The position numbers and the translations under genes are program-made. The notes under the pieces were generated by a model. It did no database searches. It was given only the letters and a program-made list of their open reading frames with translations, and had not been told where the DNA came from. A DNA stretch of 64,000 nucleotides, taken from contig NZ_JARGNH010000001.1 in the NCBI RefSeq assembly GCF_029213205.1, forward strand, positions 62,001 to 126,000. The letters are read 5' to 3'. This stretch comes from Pseudooceanicola sp. (GTDB taxonomy: Bacteria > Pseudomonadota > Alphaproteobacteria > Rhodobacterales > Rhodobacteraceae). Of this stretch, positions 35,943 to 43,663 are shown in pieces (position 1 is the stretch's first letter; every line of letters begins with the position of its first letter).

Positions 35943-36539
35943 ATGTTCACCGGTATTGTCACGGATATTGGCATCGTCCGCCAAGTGGAAAAACGCGGCG
36001 ACCTGAAGGCGCGGATCGGCACCGGCTATGACATCGACGGCATCGAGATCGGCGCGTCCATCGCCTGCGACGGGGTCTGTCTGACGGTGATCGCGCTTGG
36101 CGCCGACTGGTTCGATGTCGAAATCAGTGCGGAAACCATGGACACGACCACCATCGGGCGCAACGGCTGGGCATCTGGCAAACGGCTGAATCTGGAACGT
36201 GCTCTGAAGGTCGGGGATGAGCTCGGCGGGCATATCGTCTCGGGGCATGTCGATGGCGTCGCCGAGGTGGTTTCGATGCTGGACGAAGGCGACAGCACCC
36301 GGATCGAATTCGCTGCCCCGGCGGCGCTGGCCCGGTTCATCGCGCCAAAAGGCTCGGTCGCGCTGAACGGCACCTCGCTGACGGTGAATGATGTCGAGGG
36401 TGTCCGCTTTGGGGTCAACCTGATCCCGCATACCAAGACGGTGACCACCTGGGGCGATGTGAAGACCGGCGATTTCGTGAATATCGAGATCGACACCATG
36501 GCCCGCTATGTCGCGCGCCTGAACGAGGTTGCGGGCTGA
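35943..36539 (+). CDS. ribE: Riboflavin synthase alpha subunit
   Basis: Dismutates two 6,7-dimethyl-8-ribityllumazine molecules to riboflavin. It has 198 residues, normal, with two homologous barrels: MFTGIVTDIGIVRQVEKRGD at the start, then SIACDGVCLTVIALG, and in repeat 2 GHIVSGHVDGVAEVVSM, GSVALNGTSLTVNDVEG and LIPHTKTVTTWG. AAGGAGAAATCATC precedes the ATG. It heads ribE-ribBA-ribH-nusB. No FMN riboswitch is recognisable in its 252-bp leader. Confidence 0.96.
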   Translation: MFTGIVTDIGIVRQVEKRGDLKARIGTGYDIDGIEIGASIACDGVCLTVIALGADWFDVEISAETMDTTTIGRNGWASGKRLNLERALKVGDELGGHIVSGHVDGVAEVVSMLDEGDSTRIEFAAPAALARFIAPKGSVALNGTSLTVNDVEGVRFGVNLIPHTKTVTTWGDVKTGDFVNIEIDTMARYVARLNEVAG

Positions 36540-36789
36540 CCGGCCAGTCCGAGGACGCCCCCACCTTGTCAGTGGTGTTGCCGCTGCACCGGCTTTGCCG
36601 CGCGCCGCCAGGCAAACCGATTGGGGTGCCGCCGGGGGGCTGGGGGCCTATCTGGCGGCAGAAAGCTGTTTCGTTCCGCTGGCCTGAACTGGGGATGACC
36701 CGCTTCATATCCGCGCGCCAACGCCGCGTCGCTCTGGCAAACCGGGCGCATGTGGTCTATCTGCCCGGTAACGCTCATCGAACGGGATC

Positions 36790-37932
36790 ATGACCATGCC
36801 GAACACTGCCACTTTCGAAAATCCCGGGCCGGTGGAAGACAATTGGCGCGATGCCATTTCCTCGGTCGAGGAAATCCTCGATGACGCCCGCAACGGCCGG
36901 ATGTTCATCCTTGTCGATCACGAGGATCGCGAGAATGAGGGCGATCTGGTGATCCCGGCGCAGATGTGCACCCCCGACGCGATCAATTTCATGGCCACCC
37001 ATGGCCGCGGGCTGATCTGCCTGTCGATGACCGGCGAACGGGTCGATCAGCTGGGCCTGCCGCTGATGTCCTCGACCAACTCGTCGCGGCACGAAACCAA
37101 CTTCACCGTGTCGATCGAGGCGCGCGAGGGGGTTTCAACCGGGATTTCGGCGCATGACCGGGCCCACACTGTCGCGGTCGCCATCGACGCCGCCCATGGC
37201 GCCCAGGATATCGCCACGCCGGGCCATGTATTTCCGCTGCGCGCCCGTGAGGGCGGAGTTCTGGTGCGTGCCGGGCATACCGAGGCGGCCGTCGATATCT
37301 CGCGGTTGGCGGGGCTGAATCCCTCGGGCGTGATCTGTGAGATCATGAACGAAGACGGCACCATGTCGCGGTTGCCCGAGCTGGTCGCTTTCGCACAGAA
37401 ACACGGGCTGAAGGTCGGCACGATTTCCGATTTGATCTCCTATCGCCGCCGCCACGACAATCTGGTGCGGGTGCGGACCGAAGAGGTGGTGCAATCGGAA
37501 TTCGGCGGTGAATGGACCCTGCGGGTCTATACTGACGCGACCCAGGGCAGCGAACATATCGCGCTGATCAAGGGCGATGTGGCTGGCGATGATCCGGTGC
37601 TGGTGCGGATGCATGCGCTGAACCCGTTGCGCGATGTCGCCGGGCTGGGCGGGCCGGGCCGGGCCAGTGAGTTCGCCGACGCGATGCGGGTGATTGCCGC
37701 CGAGGGGCGCGGGGTGCTGGTGTTGCTGCGCGACACCCACATGCGCCTGGCCACCGGCAAGGAGATCAGTCCGCAAGTGCTGAAGCAATATGGGCTGGGC
37801 GCGCAGATTCTGTCCTCGCTCGGCCTGCACAAGCTGGAGCTGCTGACCAATTCGCCGAAACCCTCGATCGTCGGGCTCGATGCCTATGGCTTGGAAATCA
37901 CCGGTACCCGCAAGATCTCCGGGGGTGCGTGA
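36790..37932 (+). CDS. ribB: RibB (DHBP synthase) fused to a degenerate GTP cyclohydrolase II-like domain
   Basis: A 380-residue protein. The N-terminal half (20-215) is an intact 3,4-dihydroxy-2-butanone-4-phosphate synthase: [55 protein letters not shown] and [15 protein letters not shown]. The C-terminal half resembles RibA ([32 protein letters not shown]) but the three zinc cysteines and the catalytic Arg of SxRCDC are replaced ([20 protein letters not shown]). GTP cyclohydrolase II activity is therefore unlikely. A second in-frame ATG lies 6 bases later. Confidence 0.93.
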   Translation: MTMPNTATFENPGPVEDNWRDAISSVEEILDDARNGRMFILVDHEDRENEGDLVIPAQMCTPDAINFMATHGRGLICLSMTGERVDQLGLPLMSSTNSSRHETNFTVSIEAREGVSTGISAHDRAHTVAVAIDAAHGAQDIATPGHVFPLRAREGGVLVRAGHTEAAVDISRLAGLNPSGVICEIMNEDGTMSRLPELVAFAQKHGLKVGTISDLISYRRRHDNLVRVRTEEVVQSEFGGEWTLRVYTDATQGSEHIALIKGDVAGDDPVLVRMHALNPLRDVAGLGGPGRASEFADAMRVIAAEGRGVLVLLRDTHMRLATGKEISPQVLKQYGLGAQILSSLGLHKLELLTNSPKPSIVGLDAYGLEITGTRKISGGA

Positions 37933-38486
37933 TGGCCGCTTCTGAAACCCATTACACGATGTCGCGCGCCAGCTTGAGCAAACCCGCCAAGGTGCTGATC
38001 GTGGTGGCGCCCTATTATCGCGATATCGCCGATCAGTTGATCGCCGGTGCCAAGGCCGAGATCGAGGCCTGGGGCGCCAGCCATGACCTGATCGAGGTGC
38101 CTGGCGCGCTGGAAGTGCCGACCGCGATCTCGATGGCCGGGCGGCTGTCGAATTTCGACGCCTTCGTCGCGCTGGGCTGCGTGATCCGTGGCGAAACCAC
38201 CCATTACGAAACCGTCTGCAACGACAGCTCGCGCGGGCTGACCCTTCTGGGGCTGTCCGGCTATGCGGTCGGCAATGGCATTCTGACGGTGGAAAACCGC
38301 GATCAGGCGCTGGTTCGGGCGCGGGTGACGGAGCAGAACAAAGGCGGTGGCGCCGCTGCGGCGGCCTTGCATCTGCTGACGCTTTCACGCAAGTGGGGCG
38401 CACCGCGCGCTGGTGTCGGTTTCCGCCCTGCGGAACCGATGGGCGAGGACACGATCATCGCCGGGCTCGCCCAAACCACCCTCTGA
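37932..38486 (+). CDS. ribH: Lumazine synthase
   Basis: Condenses dihydroxybutanone phosphate with the pyrimidine precursor to make dimethyl-ribityllumazine. From the ATG at 37932 it has 184 residues. VLIVVAPYYRDIADQLIAGA, then VPGALEVPTAISMAG, FVALGCVIRGETTHYETVCN and NGILTVENRDQALVRA are the family's phosphate- and substrate-site segments. The ATG overlaps the ribBA stop as TGATG. About 20 residues at the C-terminus extend past the usual end. Confidence 0.95.
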   Translation: MAASETHYTMSRASLSKPAKVLIVVAPYYRDIADQLIAGAKAEIEAWGASHDLIEVPGALEVPTAISMAGRLSNFDAFVALGCVIRGETTHYETVCNDSSRGLTLLGLSGYAVGNGILTVENRDQALVRARVTEQNKGGGAAAAALHLLTLSRKWGAPRAGVGFRPAEPMGEDTIIAGLAQTTL

Positions 38487-38507
38487 TCTGCGATAGAATT
38501 GATCTCC

Positions 38508-38990
38508 ATGACTGGCCAAGCCCCCGCCCTTTCCGGCAACCAGAAACGCAAGATGCGCAGCGCCGCCCGGCTCTATGCGGTGCAGGCGCTGTTCCAGATG
38601 GAAGCCTCGGGCCAACCTGTGCAAAAGGTCATTGCCGAATTCGAGGATCACCGCTTTGGCGCGGTCTATGAGGGCGATGAGATGGCCGAGGGCGACGCGG
38701 TGCTGTTTCGCAAGCTGATGGCGGATGCGGTGAACTGGCAGGCCAAGATTGACCAGATGACCGACCGGGGGCTGGTGGCGAAATGGCCGATCGCCCGAAT
38801 CGACCCGACCCTCAGAGCGCTGTTTCGCGCGGCGGGTGCCGAACTGGTCGAAGGCGCGGCGCCGCCGCGGGTGGTGATCAGTGAATTCGTCGACATCGCC
38901 AAGGCGTTCTTTCCCGACGGCAAGGAATCGAAATTCGTCAACGCGGTGCTGGATCACATGGCCCGCGAGGCGCAGCCGGACAAATTCTGA
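38508..38990 (+). CDS. nusB: NusB, transcription antitermination factor
   Basis: RNA-binding all-alpha protein that joins NusE/S10 at boxA for rRNA antitermination. It has 160 residues. RSAARLYAVQALFQMEASGQ near residue 16, WPIARIDPTLRALFRAAGAE and RVVISEFVDIAKAFFPDGKE, and the final FVNAVLDHMAREA are the conserved segments. The ATG at 38508 is chosen over an in-frame TTG at 38499. It follows ribH by 21 bp, the common ribH-nusB pairing. Confidence 0.94.
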   Translation: MTGQAPALSGNQKRKMRSAARLYAVQALFQMEASGQPVQKVIAEFEDHRFGAVYEGDEMAEGDAVLFRKLMADAVNWQAKIDQMTDRGLVAKWPIARIDPTLRALFRAAGAELVEGAAPPRVVISEFVDIAKAFFPDGKESKFVNAVLDHMAREAQPDKF

Positions 38991-39089
38991 TCGTCGCACC
39001 CCGGGACCAGCTCCGGCAGGCGAAAAAGTCGCGGCGACATTCTGAGTACATTCAGTTATGGTAATGTGATCTGAATGGGGGGTCGCATC

Positions 39090-39389
39090 ATGCCCAAACT
39101 TGTTCGCCTCTATATCCTCAGCGTGGTTGTCGGTTTCGCGGTGGCCGCATTATTCGTCGCCGGGCTGGTCCTGCTGGACGTTGGCGGCTTGCGTCACTTG
39201 GTCCAGGGCGACTCTGGCCCGCTGGCGATCTTCCTGCTGTGGTTCTTTAACGGGATCGTTTTTTCCGGGGTGCAATTCGCCTATCGAATCATGCGGATGG
39301 CGGAAAAACCGCAGCCGCCGCAGGGCGGCAACCGGGCACCGGTCACGGCGCCAAGGCCCGCCTTGGCCAAGGCGCCTGCGCGGCGCTGA
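39090..39389 (+). CDS. Small two-helix membrane protein of unknown function
   Basis: A 99-residue protein with two hydrophobic segments (LYILSVVVGFAVAALFVAGL and LAIFLLWFFNGIVFSGVQFA) and a basic, Pro-rich C-tail (PQPPQGGNRAPVTAPRPALA). The ATG at 39090 follows GGGGGGTC at ribosome-site distance; an in-frame ATG at 39075 would add five residues. I do not recognise a family. A short hairpin, ACCACA-AACG-TGTGGT, lies 19 bases after the stop. Confidence 0.72.
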   Translation: MPKLVRLYILSVVVGFAVAALFVAGLVLLDVGGLRHLVQGDSGPLAIFLLWFFNGIVFSGVQFAYRIMRMAEKPQPPQGGNRAPVTAPRPALAKAPARR

Positions 39390-39825
39390 AATCGAAGCGG
39401 CGGGACCACCACAAACGTGTGGTTAGTGCATTCCCGAGGACCTGTATACACAGGTGGGCGCCAGGTAATCGGACCACGGCCCGGACAGAGCCAGCTCCCT
39501 CGGATTTGCTTAAGGCCACCGGAATGTAACCGTTCACTGGAAGGGCAGAACCCGCCTGTCCCTGATCTAGGCTGCGCCGGGGCGGGCGGCAAGGGCGATG
39601 AGCGCAGGTTTTTAGCTTTGCTCTGGCGGGTGACGCGCGGCGCATCGCTTCTTCCCCTGAACGTCGCCGGGTAAAAGTCTTCGGCGAAGACTTTTACAAA
39701 CGGTTTTCGCGAAAACCGTTGCGTGACGCCAGGGCGCGGGCAGTTGCGTCGAGGCAAAAAACTTCGTCGAAGTTTTTTCTGCGGTGCCCGGTCCGGGCCG
39801 GGCTTGCGGCACCGGCCTTGTCTTT
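39390..39825. other. Non-coding gap with hairpins and palindrome cluster
   Basis: No gene is supported. Near the left end are two small dyads, ACCACA-N4-TGTGGT (39408-39423) and ACCTGT-N4-ACAGGT (39440-39455). The right part holds three tandem palindromes (39671-39778), then the LexA box of mmcB. The middle (39460-39660) shows nothing I can name. Confidence 0.55.
39671..39778. repeat. Three tandem near-perfect palindromes
   Basis: Palindrome 1 (39671-39697): 13-bp arms GTAAAAGTCTTCG with a one-base centre. Palindrome 2 (39699-39720): 11-bp arms AACGGTTTTCG, no spacer. Palindrome 3 (39756-39778): 11-bp arms AAAAAACTTCG with a one-base centre. They resemble the pair at 3888-3935. They lie between two plus-strand genes, about 75 bp before mmcB. 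The third, with its T-run, could act as a terminator in both directions. Confidence 0.8.
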
Positions 39826-39840
39826 GTTCATGAAATGTTC
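39826..39840 (+). promoter_or_regulatory. LexA (SOS) box of mmcB
   Basis: GTTCATGAAATGTTC is an exact match to the alphaproteobacterial LexA consensus GTTC-N7-GTTC. It lies 12 bases before the chosen mmcB start. mmcB is a known SOS gene in Caulobacter. Confidence 0.85.
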
Positions 39841-39852
39841 GATATTTTGCGC

Positions 39853-40308
39853 ATGATTGATCCGCTGCTTTCTCCGGCGCCGACACCACAGCCGGGCCAG
39901 ATTCTCGCCCGTGGCGTCTGTCGGTTTCTGACCCATGCGCTCGACTTTGCCTGTCTTGAGGAATTCGTCCCCGAACGCGGCAAGCGGGTGGATGTGATCG
40001 CCATCGGGCCAAAGGGCGAGATCTGGGTGATCGAGTGCAAATCCTCACGCGCCGATTTCCTGTCGGATGCGAAATGGGATGGCTATCTGACCTGGTGTGA
40101 CCGGTTCTTCTGGGCGGTCGATGTGGATTTCCCGCTCGATCTGCTGCCCGAGGAAACCGGGGTGATCATCGCCGATGGCTATGGTGCCGACCTGCTGCGC
40201 GAGGCCCCCGAGGCGCCGTTGGCCGCCGCCCGGCGCAAGGTGATCACCCGGAAATTCGCCCGCGATGCGGCGCGACGGTTGCAGGGCTGGCGTGATCCGC
40301 GGGTCTGA
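39853..40308 (+). CDS. mmcB: MmcB family DNA repair protein
   Basis: A 151-residue nuclease-like (PD-(D/E)XK-type) protein linked to mitomycin C tolerance. The conserved core is RGVCRFLTHALDFACLEEFV, then GKRVDVIAIGPKGEIWVIEC and KSSRADFLSDAKWDGYLTWC, with the Asp, Glu and Lys of the D-ExK site (VDVIA, WVIECKSS). PLDLLPEETGVIIADGYGA follows. An in-frame ATG at 39835 lies inside the LexA box, so the ATG at 39853 is the more likely start. SOS induction is predicted from the box. Confidence 0.88.
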   Translation: MIDPLLSPAPTPQPGQILARGVCRFLTHALDFACLEEFVPERGKRVDVIAIGPKGEIWVIECKSSRADFLSDAKWDGYLTWCDRFFWAVDVDFPLDLLPEETGVIIADGYGADLLREAPEAPLAAARRKVITRKFARDAARRLQGWRDPRV

Positions 40309-40316
40309 ATCCGTGC

Positions 40317-40523
40317 CTAGCGGCGCTTGCCGGAACGGGCGCCCAGGTGCCGTGCCGTTTCGGCGGCGGCCCGAATCTCTTCGGCGATCTCGATCGCCTC
40401 GTCGGGATCGAAATCCATCGGGATCTCGGTGGTGCCGGAGTCGATGAACAGCCGCACCATGCCCTGATCGGTCGGCCCGATCTGCAAGTTCGCCTCGATA
40501 TCGCGTTCTTTGTCGATGCCCAT
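40317..40523 (-). CDS. Small conserved protein, DUF6324-like
   Basis: A 68-residue acidic protein: MGIDKERDIEANLQIGPTDQ, then GMVRLFIDSGTTEIPMDFDP and DEAIEIAEEIRAAAETARHL, ending in a basic tail (SGKRR). No membrane segment or signal. The pattern (strand-rich N-half, DPDEA-x-EIAEEI helix) recurs in small proteins of this order. The DUF label is from memory and the function is unknown. It converges on mmcB, 8 bp from its stop. Confidence 0.7.
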   Translation of the reverse strand: MGIDKERDIEANLQIGPTDQGMVRLFIDSGTTEIPMDFDPDEAIEIAEEIRAAAETARHLGARSGKRR

Positions 40524-40993
40524 GTTCTCATTTCCTGGCAGGATCGGCAGGGGGGTACGCGCGGCGGCCTTGAAATGCAAGTGGCGACGCGCTTCGATGC
40601 GGCGGTGACCGATGTGAGTCCCTGCCCGTGTGCGCCGCGGGACAGGACCTGGCTGATCGCGCGCCATGCGTTGCTCTACGCGGATGCGGCGGGGGGCGGC
40701 GCCCGCTTTGGTGAGCTGGTGCGCAGGAGGCTCACGGCATTTGTCGCCTGCGCCGCAGGGCCGCGCGTCGGCACTGTCCGGTCCACCCGGCCGGATCAAA
40801 GCACCGGGCAGGTGCGGTTGTTTCGGGTCAACCGGAGCGGCGCGGCAGCGGCATTGCCCCACGATTACTGCAGGCGGGCGAAGATTTCGCGCGCGATGAG
40901 GGCCGCACCATGATGAAGCTTTGGCCCCCTGAAAGCCACCGCGCCGCCTGCGCGCGGCGGGCGGTCGCCAATAACGCTCAGGCCCTGGTCGAG

Positions 40994-41015
40994 GTGGTTT
41001 GGACGAAACCACTTT
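40994..41015 (+). terminator. Possible terminator hairpin upstream of tRNA-His
   Basis: Perfect 7-bp stem GTGGTTT / AAACCAC, 5-base loop, followed by a short T-run. No firm gene ends upstream on the plus strand except the weak frame ending near 40913. Confidence 0.4.
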
Positions 41016-41032
41016 AACGCCGCCGCAAGCCC

Positions 41033-41060
41033 TTGCATTCAGTGGCCGGGGCGGCTACAT
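41033..41060 (+). promoter_or_regulatory. Likely sigma-70 promoter of tRNA-His
   Basis: TTGCAT and CTACAT separated by 16 bases, 12 bases before the first tRNA nucleotide. The position and the near-consensus boxes fit a stable-RNA promoter. Confidence 0.45.
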
Positions 41061-41072
41061 CGCCCCCCACGT

Positions 41073-41149
41073 GCCGCCTTAGCTCAGTTGGTTAGAGCGC
41101 TGGATTGTGGATCCAGAGGTCCCCCGTTCAAGCCGGGGAGGCGGTACCA
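41073..41149 (+). tRNA. tRNA-His (GTG anticodon)
   Basis: A 77-nt cloverleaf with encoded CCA. The anticodon GTG is at 41107-41109 inside CTGGATTGTGGATCCAG. The D arm is AGCTCAGTTGGTTAGAGC and the T arm is CCCCG-TTCAAGC-CGGGG. The acceptor strand GCCGCCT pairs with AGGCGGT, leaving a G1:U72 wobble. Position 73 is A and the base before G1 is T, so there is no encoded G-1. That is the unusual alphaproteobacterial form of tRNA-His, not the usual G-1:C73. Confidence 0.95.
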
Positions 41150-41193
41150 TTCAGCTCCAAAGCCTCACAAATGTTGCAAAACGCCCGGATCAC

Positions 41194-41493
41194 CTATTCG
41201 GTCAGCGCGATCACCTGTTTCAACCGCCCGGTCAGCCGGTCGTGGATCAGCACCCGGTTGCTGTCGGTGACCACGATCACCAGCCCCTCGGCCAGGGTCA
41301 CCGCACGGGCGATCTCACCCTCCGGCAAGTGGATATCAGCGGGCAATGGCGGCGCGGTGTCGCGGAAACGCATGACAATCAGCGCAATGATCAGTATCAG
41401 GCCAGCCAACATCACCGCGGTCAGACCCGTCACCAGCCTGCGCAGGAACCGCAGGTTGGCGGGTTCGGGCGCCTGATCTTCGGGATTCATCAT
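41194..41493 (-). CDS. Single-span membrane protein, DUF6476-like
   Basis: A 99-residue protein: acidic N-terminus (MMNPEDQAPEPANL), basic RFLRRLV, one membrane helix (TGLTAVMLAGLILIIALIVM), then a soluble C-domain (EIARAVTLAEGLVIVVTDSN, RVLIHDRLTGRLKQVI). The C-domain looks like two short beta repeats, as in a propeller blade. It is divergent from the RluD-like gene, with the two starts overlapping by two bases, an arrangement that seems conserved in this order. Function unknown. Confidence 0.75.
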   Translation of the reverse strand: MMNPEDQAPEPANLRFLRRLVTGLTAVMLAGLILIIALIVMRFRDTAPPLPADIHLPEGEIARAVTLAEGLVIVVTDSNRVLIHDRLTGRLKQVIALTE

Positions 41494-42508
41494 GCCTGAC
41501 ACCTTGGTTTTCCGGATCAATGCCGATCCGCCGCAACGTCTGGATAAGGCACTGGCCCGCGATGTGCCAGCGTCTGCCGCCCTGTCACGCACAAGGCTGA
41601 CACGGTTGCTGGCCGAGGGCGCGGTGCGGGTTGCCGGGGCGGTGGCGACGGATGCCAAGGCGCGGGTGGTCGCGGGCGATCTGGTGGAAATCGCGTTGGA
41701 GCCGGCGGTCGAGACCGAGCTGCTGGCGCAGAGTATCCCGCTCGATATCCGCTATGAGGATGCCGATCTGATCGTGCTGGTGAAACCGGCCGGCATGGTG
41801 GTGCATCCGGCGCCGGGGTCGCCATCCGGCACGCTGGTCAATGCGCTGCTGGCCCATTGCGGCGACGATTTGGCCGGGATCGGTGGCGAAAAACGCCCCG
41901 GCATCGTGCATCGGATCGACAAGGACACCAGCGGCCTGCTGGTGGTTGCCAAATCCGATCGGGCGCATCACGGCCTGGCCGAACAATTCGCCGCCCATAG
42001 TGTCGAACGCGCCTATCTGGCGATCTGCCACGGGGTGCCCGATCCCGGCGATCCGCGCCTGCATGGGATGCGCGGGGTCAGTTTCGAACCGGGTGGGGTG
42101 ATGCGGGTGACCACCCAGATCGGGCGGCATCGCAGCGACCGGCAGAAACAGGCGGTGCATTGGGCGGGTGGCCGCCATGCGGTGACCCGGGCGCGGGTGC
42201 TTGAGGCGTTTCACGGCACTGCCGCGCTGGTCGAATGCCGTCTGGAAACGGGACGCACGCATCAAATCCGGGTGCATATGGCCTATTGTGGTCATGGTTT
42301 GATTGGCGATCCGGTCTATGGCGGCAACCGGCGGCTGTCCGCGCGTGCCGCTGGCGAAGTGGCGGCCGAGGCGGCCGCGCGGTTTCCCCGCCAGGCGCTG
42401 CATGCGGCGACCTTGGGTTTTGTGCATCCGGTGTCCGGCGATTCGCTGGTGTTTGAGGCCGACCCGCCCGAGGATTTTGCCACGCTTCTGGCGATATTGC
42501 GGGGCTGA
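41492..42508 (+). CDS. RluA-family 23S rRNA pseudouridine synthase (RluD-like)
   Basis: A 338-residue pseudouridine synthase. The N-terminal S4 domain (about 10-75) contains RLDKALARDVPASAALSRTR and LTRLLAEGAVRVAG. The catalytic domain has the Asp in GIVHRIDKDTSGLLVVAKSD near residue 140 and the late GRTHQIRVHMAYCGHGLIGD. The layout fits RluD, which modifies helix 69 of 23S rRNA, but RluC-like specificity cannot be excluded. It lies just before rpoH. Confidence 0.9.
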   Translation: MPDTLVFRINADPPQRLDKALARDVPASAALSRTRLTRLLAEGAVRVAGAVATDAKARVVAGDLVEIALEPAVETELLAQSIPLDIRYEDADLIVLVKPAGMVVHPAPGSPSGTLVNALLAHCGDDLAGIGGEKRPGIVHRIDKDTSGLLVVAKSDRAHHGLAEQFAAHSVERAYLAICHGVPDPGDPRLHGMRGVSFEPGGVMRVTTQIGRHRSDRQKQAVHWAGGRHAVTRARVLEAFHGTAALVECRLETGRTHQIRVHMAYCGHGLIGDPVYGGNRRLSARAAGEVAAEAAARFPRQALHAATLGFVHPVSGDSLVFEADPPEDFATLLAILRG

Positions 42509-42614
42509 GGCGGGTGGAGCCTGCCGCAGACACATCGCTGTGAGAACCCGGAAACATCACCGCTTTGCCGACGGATCCGCCTTCACGATGCGTTAGGAAT
42601 TCTGTGGCTAGCGT

Positions 42615-42643
42615 CTTGAAGCTGGGGAGCGGGCTGCCTATTT
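42615..42643 (+). promoter_or_regulatory. RpoH (sigma-32)-type promoter of rpoH
   Basis: CTTG, 18 bases, then CCTATTT matches the alphaproteobacterial heat-shock promoter (CTTG-N17/18-CYTATNT). It ends 48 bases before the rpoH start, so rpoH probably activates its own transcription, as known in Caulobacter. Confidence 0.65.
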
Positions 42644-42691
42644 GGATGTTAAGGTCGTAAACATCAAGCCAAGAATACGAAAGGACAGGGT

Positions 42692-43588
42692 GTGAGCAAT
42701 TACGCAAATCTGCCGGCCCCGACGCCGGAAGGCGGTTTGAACCGCTACATGCAAGACATTCGGAAATTCCCGCTGCTTGAGCCGGAAGAAGAATACATGC
42801 TGGCCAAACGCTGGGTCGAAAAACAGGACACCGAGGCGGCGCATCGCATGGTCACTTCGCATCTGCGTCTGGCCGCCAAGATCGCCATGGGCTATCGCGG
42901 CTATGGATTGCCCCAGGCCGAAGTCATTTCCGAGGCCAATGTCGGTCTGATGCAGGCGGTCAAACGCTTTGATCCCGAACGTGGTTTCCGTCTGGCGACC
43001 TATGCGATGTGGTGGATCCGCGCTTCGATCCAGGAATATATCCTGCGCTCTTGGAGCTTGGTGAAACTCGGCACCACCTCAGCCCAAAAGAAATTGTTCT
43101 TTAACCTGCGCAAGGCCAAGGCCCGCATCGGCGCCTTGGAAGAGGGCGATATGCACCCCGACAACGTCAAGCGAATCGCCACCGATCTCGGCGTGACCGA
43201 GGCCGAGGTGATCTCGATGAACCGGCGGATGTCGGGCTCTGATGCCTCGCTCAACGCGACGGTGGGTGCCGAGGGCGAAGGCACCATGCAATGGCAGGAT
43301 TGGCTGGAGGACGAAGACGCCAACCAGGCCGCCGATTACGCCGAAAAGGATGAGATGGACACCCGCCGCGAAATGCTGGTGTCGGCCATGGCGGTGCTGA
43401 ACGATCGCGAGCGCGATATCCTGACCAAACGCCGGTTGAGCGAGGATTCGATCACCCTTGAGGATTTGTCGACCGAATACGGTGTCAGCCGCGAACGGAT
43501 CCGCCAGATCGAGGTGCGCGCCTTTGAAAAGCTGCAAGAGCGGATGCGCGAACTGGCCGCCGAAAAGGGCATGCTGGTCTCGGCCTAG
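42692..43588 (+). CDS. rpoH: RpoH, heat-shock sigma factor
   Basis: Sigma-32 family factor of 298 residues that directs RNA polymerase to heat-shock promoters. The GTG start follows AAGGACAGGG. Region 1.2/2: RYMQDIRKFPLLEPEEEYML, MWWIRASIQEYILRSWSLVK. The RpoH box is QKKLFFNLRKAK, which distinguishes it from other sigma factors. Region 4.2 is LEDLSTEYGVSRERIRQIEV. Rhodobacterales often have a second RpoH; only one copy lies in this window. Confidence 0.95.
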   Translation: MSNYANLPAPTPEGGLNRYMQDIRKFPLLEPEEEYMLAKRWVEKQDTEAAHRMVTSHLRLAAKIAMGYRGYGLPQAEVISEANVGLMQAVKRFDPERGFRLATYAMWWIRASIQEYILRSWSLVKLGTTSAQKKLFFNLRKAKARIGALEEGDMHPDNVKRIATDLGVTEAEVISMNRRMSGSDASLNATVGAEGEGTMQWQDWLEDEDANQAADYAEKDEMDTRREMLVSAMAVLNDRERDILTKRRLSEDSITLEDLSTEYGVSRERIRQIEVRAFEKLQERMRELAAEKGMLVSA

Positions 43589-43663
43589 CGCCCTTGCCCA
43601 TCGCGTAACCGTCAAGAAACCCCACGCCGCAATATCCTCTGACAGGGATTGGGGCTTGGGGTC

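Larger units (their letters stand above)
40524..41072. other. Gap with one weak reading frame, a hairpin and the tRNA promoter
   Basis: An open frame from ATG 40575 to about 40913 (plus, about 112 codons: MQVATRFDAAVTDVSPCPCA onward) has no ribosome site or recognisable domain and may be chance. A 7-bp stem GTGGTTT-GGACG-AAACCAC followed by TTT at 40994-41015 looks like a terminator for some plus-strand transcript. A promoter for the tRNA follows at 41033-41060. Confidence 0.4.

Noticed and set aside
36566-36793. 75-codon open frame between ribE and ribBA
   Set aside because: No ribosome site, no domain, and Pro/Arg-rich composition; treated as non-coding.
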